A DNA stretch of 7,319 nt from CAVWDI01 sp046259385. Lineage in GTDB: Bacteria > Chloroflexota > Anaerolineae > Anaerolineales > UBA4823. The notes under the pieces were generated by a model that did no database searches, was not told the DNA's origin, and was given only the letters and a program-made list of their open reading frames with translations. The number at the start of each line of letters is the position of its first letter. Positions within the stretch are counted from its first letter, which is position 1. This document shows positions 4,321 through 7,319 of the stretch, one piece after another. Both the position numbers and the translations under genes were made by a program. The DNA lies in the NCBI GenBank assembly GCA_046259385.1, contig JBJYWI010000251.1:1-7319 (forward strand), read 5' to 3'.

Positions 4321-7296
4321 TCAAGAATGAAAATCTTTCTCTGATGTTTGTGCATCAGAGGCAGGAATATTGCCTGCACCACTTCTTTGTTCCAGATCCT
4401 TCACTTCTGGCATACTACTTACTTCGCTGATCCTCGGGTGACCTAAAGCATTCAGGATGTACGATATACTTCCCAATATACATAGAAAAATTGCGACTTC
4501 AAATAATAATGAAGTGCTTAGATTAATACCCAGCGGTAAGGGGATGTTTTGCAGCGTTCCAAAATCAACGTTTGAAAGGAAGTTACCTTTGATAGAAGCA
4601 GAAAGGATGCCGCTAAAAATAGCCAGCAAAATACCGCTGCTTATGAATGCCATGGGCTTCAACCATCTCAGCCTCTCCTTCACTTCCGTGTAACCGAAGA
4701 CGACATACCAGAATGCAATTGCCAATCCCACGATAACTCCAGCTGTAAATCCATCACCGGGTTGATCATGACCATAAAGGATATGGATCACTGCTATGAC
4801 CAATGAAAATGGAAGAGAAACATACGCCAGGGCATGGATAAAAGGTGAAGTGGTCGATCCACCAATCCCGGTGGTATTCAAAATGTTGGTCGTCGGCATT
4901 GCTTCGTCACTCACTTGATCACCTGCCCAGCGGGAGGCATAAAGCAATAATGTGTAGATGCCAAGACCAGCAATGCTGAATACAGCGATCTCAATCAAAG
5001 TATCAAAAGCCCGGAAATCTACAACGATAGCGCCAACAATATCTTTAGCGCCAGTTAAAATCTTGGCATTGGCTTCATAGAATGAAGTAACAATACTTTC
5101 CCTGGGACGAGAGATTAAGGCGATCAAGGTTATCCAAGCTACGATTCCACCAACACCGGCAGACACCAGCAGATCACGAACAAGCCCGGGTCTGCTTTGC
5201 TTAAAGGTCAGCTTTCTCGCTTGTTCACGTTGGGTGCGGGGCAGCCTGGTTAATGCAAGCACCAAAATCACAACTGCTAAAAGGTCGACGATCATTTGGA
5301 CTAGAGCCACATCTGGAGCTGGTTCAAGCACAATTAGGACTGTAACTCCCAATCCCATCGCGCCTAAAGTTAGAATTGCAGAGAAATCCCGCTGAATTAA
5401 TACACTGGCTAAAGCCGCACCTATCACCACTACCAGGGCAAATATGCGCAAGATTGAAAAGGCGAAATCGAGATTGAAGAGTGGCTGCCTAACCAGCAGG
5501 CTGGCATCAAAATCTGGTATCCCAACAAAGATGAGGATCAAAGCGATCAGGCTGATCAGCATAACTGTGATGTAAAAGCGAAGTTGGCCGCTCTGTAATT
5601 GAATAACCAGGTATGCCCCGGAATCGATCGTCTTTAGCATGCCAGTATAGAGGTTGTTAATCGTTAAATTAGGAGCAATCCGGTTTTGGATCTCTCGAAC
5701 CCTGGATCGAAACATGAAAATCAAGATACCACAGGCGACTGCAACAATAGACAAGAGCAATGGAATGGTAAGTCCAGCCCACAACGTTAGCGAGACTTTA
5801 ACCTCCCCTCCATACGCTGCAGCCGCGGCATTTGCCACGAAAGCTGCGAATCTCTCCGGTTCTGGAAGTAGACCAAGCAAGATCGAGAGGAAGGCAGGGA
5901 TTAGCGGCGGAATCAGCATACCCCATGGTGCTTCATGGGGTTTAATCGTTTTATCTCGCTGCTGACCTAAGAATGTATCCCACACAAATAATCCCGCTTG
6001 AGCCAGAATCAGGGCACCCGCAATCACGCTGGCGGTTGGGAAAATAAAAGCTATTATCCCAGGTAATGTAGGATGGACTGCAGTGGCAAGTAGGGTTTCT
6101 TTAGCCAGGAACCCGAACATAGGGGGTAAACCAGCCATTGATAACGCTGCCAGACCCGCGATCGCCATGCTGTAAGGCATCCACCGGCGAAGACCACCCA
6201 ACCGGCGCAGATCACGCGTCCCTGTTTCGTGATCGACAATTCCAGCCACCAAGAAAAGCGCGCTCTTATAAAGAGCATGGGCGATCACGCTGATCACCAA
6301 TGCTTTGAATGCGATACCAGTATCTTGACCGATCAGTAAAACCATCACACCAAGCTGGCTGATGGTGGAATAAGCCAACAACGCTTTCAAATCGTTCTGC
6401 CTAAGCCCAAGATATGCACCAACCAGCATAGTGGTTAATCCAATAATGCTGAATACCCAGAACCATATTTCTGATTGGCCCAAAATCGGATTAAGCCGTG
6501 CGATAAGGTAAATGCCTGCCTTGACCATGGTTGCTGAATGCAAGTAAGCGCTGGCAGGAGTGGGAGCGCTCATTGCGTCCGGCAACCAGATATGAAAAGG
6601 AGTCTGTGCACTTTTTGTAAAACAGGCTAACGCGATCAAGACTAACACTGCAGCATAAAAACTACTCTCTCTGAGTAAATCTCCACTGGACAATAGCGCA
6701 GCGATTTCCATCGTGCCCGTGATAGAGAAAATCAAAATAACGCCCAAAAGCAATGCTACGCCACCGCTTCCAGTGATCAGCAGCGCTTTAAAAGCACTTT
6801 TTCTTGCCTGTTCAGATTCAGTTTTGTAGGCTACCAGTAGAAAAGAGACCACGCTGGTGATCTCCCAAAAAATGAATAAGGAGATCAAATTGCCAGCTAG
6901 AAATAAACCTAACATGGCAAACATAAATAGCATCAGATAGCTTAAAAACCGCCATGAGCTTCGTTCACCTTTGAAGTAATAGCCGCTGTAGATCACCACC
7001 AATGTTCCGATTCCGGTCACCAACAAAGCAAACACAGCACTCAGGCTGTCAAAGTATAGGCTGACCTTGAATCCAGCCACCTGCAGCCACTCGGTCTGCC
7101 AGTTGATTCCTGATCCATTCTGTATCCTGGATAAGGCGTGCAGAAGGGTGATGAAAGCTGCCAATGGAAATATGGACAGCAACCAGGTGACCAGTAAAAT
7201 AGGAATGCGTTTGTTAAGGGATGGAAAACGATAAACGAGCGCGATCAGCAATCCTGCCAGGATAAAAATTAAGGGTAGAAATAGTGGGTAGCTCAT
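4321..7296 (-). CDS. mrpA: Mrp antiporter fused subunits A and B
   Basis: This 991-residue polytopic protein is the largest Mrp subunit. Residues 1-480 are a NuoL-like proton channel with Glu145 (FWEITS), Lys228 and His235 (TKSAQTPFHIWLPD), Lys259, Lys304 (before ALLAYSTISQLG), His340 and Lys344 (HALYKSALFLVAG), and Lys399. Residues 500-635 hold further membrane helices. Residues 636-685 are the MbhD-like (DUF4040) segment with APDVALVQMIVD, and 751-786 are the MbhE-like segment with DFRAFDTLIEI (Glu769). From about 815 to 950 comes an MrpB domain with GHDQPGDGFTAG (842-853). Residues 958-991 are a hydrophilic tail. Separate MrpA and MrpB are usual in Bacillus; this A-B fusion matches group 2 operons such as the pha type of Sinorhizobium. 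The start is ATG at 7296; only a weak GGTTGGG precedes it. No frameshift or break is visible. Confidence 0.95.
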   Translation of the reverse strand: MSYPLFLPLIFILAGLLIALVYRFPSLNKRIPILLVTWLLSIFPLAAFITLLHALSRIQNGSGINWQTEWLQVAGFKVSLYFDSLSAVFALLVTGIGTLVVIYSGYYFKGERSSWRFLSYLMLFMFAMLGLFLAGNLISLFIFWEITSVVSFLLVAYKTESEQARKSAFKALLITGSGGVALLLGVILIFSITGTMEIAALLSSGDLLRESSFYAAVLVLIALACFTKSAQTPFHIWLPDAMSAPTPASAYLHSATMVKAGIYLIARLNPILGQSEIWFWVFSIIGLTTMLVGAYLGLRQNDLKALLAYSTISQLGVMVLLIGQDTGIAFKALVISVIAHALYKSALFLVAGIVDHETGTRDLRRLGGLRRWMPYSMAIAGLAALSMAGLPPMFGFLAKETLLATAVHPTLPGIIAFIFPTASVIAGALILAQAGLFVWDTFLGQQRDKTIKPHEAPWGMLIPPLIPAFLSILLGLLPEPERFAAFVANAAAAAYGGEVKVSLTLWAGLTIPLLLSIVAVACGILIFMFRSRVREIQNRIAPNLTINNLYTGMLKTIDSGAYLVIQLQSGQLRFYITVMLISLIALILIFVGIPDFDASLLVRQPLFNLDFAFSILRIFALVVVIGAALASVLIQRDFSAILTLGAMGLGVTVLIVLEPAPDVALVQMIVDLLAVVILVLALTRLPRTQREQARKLTFKQSRPGLVRDLLVSAGVGGIVAWITLIALISRPRESIVTSFYEANAKILTGAKDIVGAIVVDFRAFDTLIEIAVFSIAGLGIYTLLLYASRWAGDQVSDEAMPTTNILNTTGIGGSTTSPFIHALAYVSLPFSLVIAVIHILYGHDQPGDGFTAGVIVGLAIAFWYVVFGYTEVKERLRWLKPMAFISSGILLAIFSGILSASIKGNFLSNVDFGTLQNIPLPLGINLSTSLLFEVAIFLCILGSISYILNALGHPRISEVSSMPEVKDLEQRSGAGNIPASDAQTSEKDFHS

Positions 7297-7319
7297 AAGA
7301 GTAAACCCAACCTTAATCG
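7297..7319 (-). other. Leader just upstream of mrpAB, cut by the window edge
   Basis: Only 23 bases precede the mrpAB start. They contain AAGGTTGGG about 10 bases before the ATG, at best a weak ribosome binding site. The operon promoter, or a further upstream gene, is outside the window. Confidence 0.5.

Noticed and set aside
4457..6278. Forward frames at 4457-4693 and 5654-5965 and a minus frame at 6054-6278
   Set aside because: All lie inside mrpAB, whose own frame shows continuous conserved motifs across these positions.
2403..7296. Complex I (nuoK/L/N) or formate hydrogenlyase/Mbh operon
   Set aside because: No peripheral NADH, quinone or hydrogenase subunits are present, while E, F and G subunits and an MrpB domain are, in canonical mrp order.

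Overview
The window is dominated by one minus-strand operon encoding a complete Mrp-type (CPA3 family) cation/proton antiporter. Read from the right edge leftwards, the order is mrpAB (an A-B fusion), mrpC, mrpD, mrpE, mrpF, mrpG, followed by a universal stress protein gene. All seven genes lie head to tail. Gaps between them are 7 to 70 bases, widening to 146 bases before the stress protein. Together the six Mrp products should form one inner-membrane complex that exchanges protons for cytoplasmic Na+ (possibly K+) and so serves salt and alkali tolerance. MrpAB and MrpD are the NuoL/M/N-like proton channels, MrpC is NuoK-like, and E, F and G are small accessory membrane subunits. The operon start and its promoter lie at or beyond the right edge.

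Layout: 1-310 is non-coding or decayed sequence with short direct repeats and a palindrome. 311-354 is a 3' tRNA fragment, best explained as the attachment site of an integrated element lying to the left. 355-561 is AT-rich and gene-free with a candidate terminator for the operon. 562-1023 is the usp gene. 1024-1169 is a spacer with an inverted repeat. 1170-7296 is the mrp cluster. 7297-7319 is a short leader.

The organism is a bacterium of moderate GC (mid-40s percent by eye) with ordinary Shine-Dalgarno initiation. The style of the Usp protein and the group 2 (A-B fused) Mrp layout would fit a Chloroflexota/Anaerolineae-like lineage, but this is a weak guess from protein appearance only. 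Several starts that look longest are TTG codons with no usable ribosome binding site; I moved usp, mrpG and mrpF to internal ATGs and kept a GTG start for mrpC.

No clearly new system is visible. The Mrp operon is well known. The least explained part is the left 360 bases, where the tRNA fragment and repeats suggest the boundary of a mobile element whose body is outside the window.
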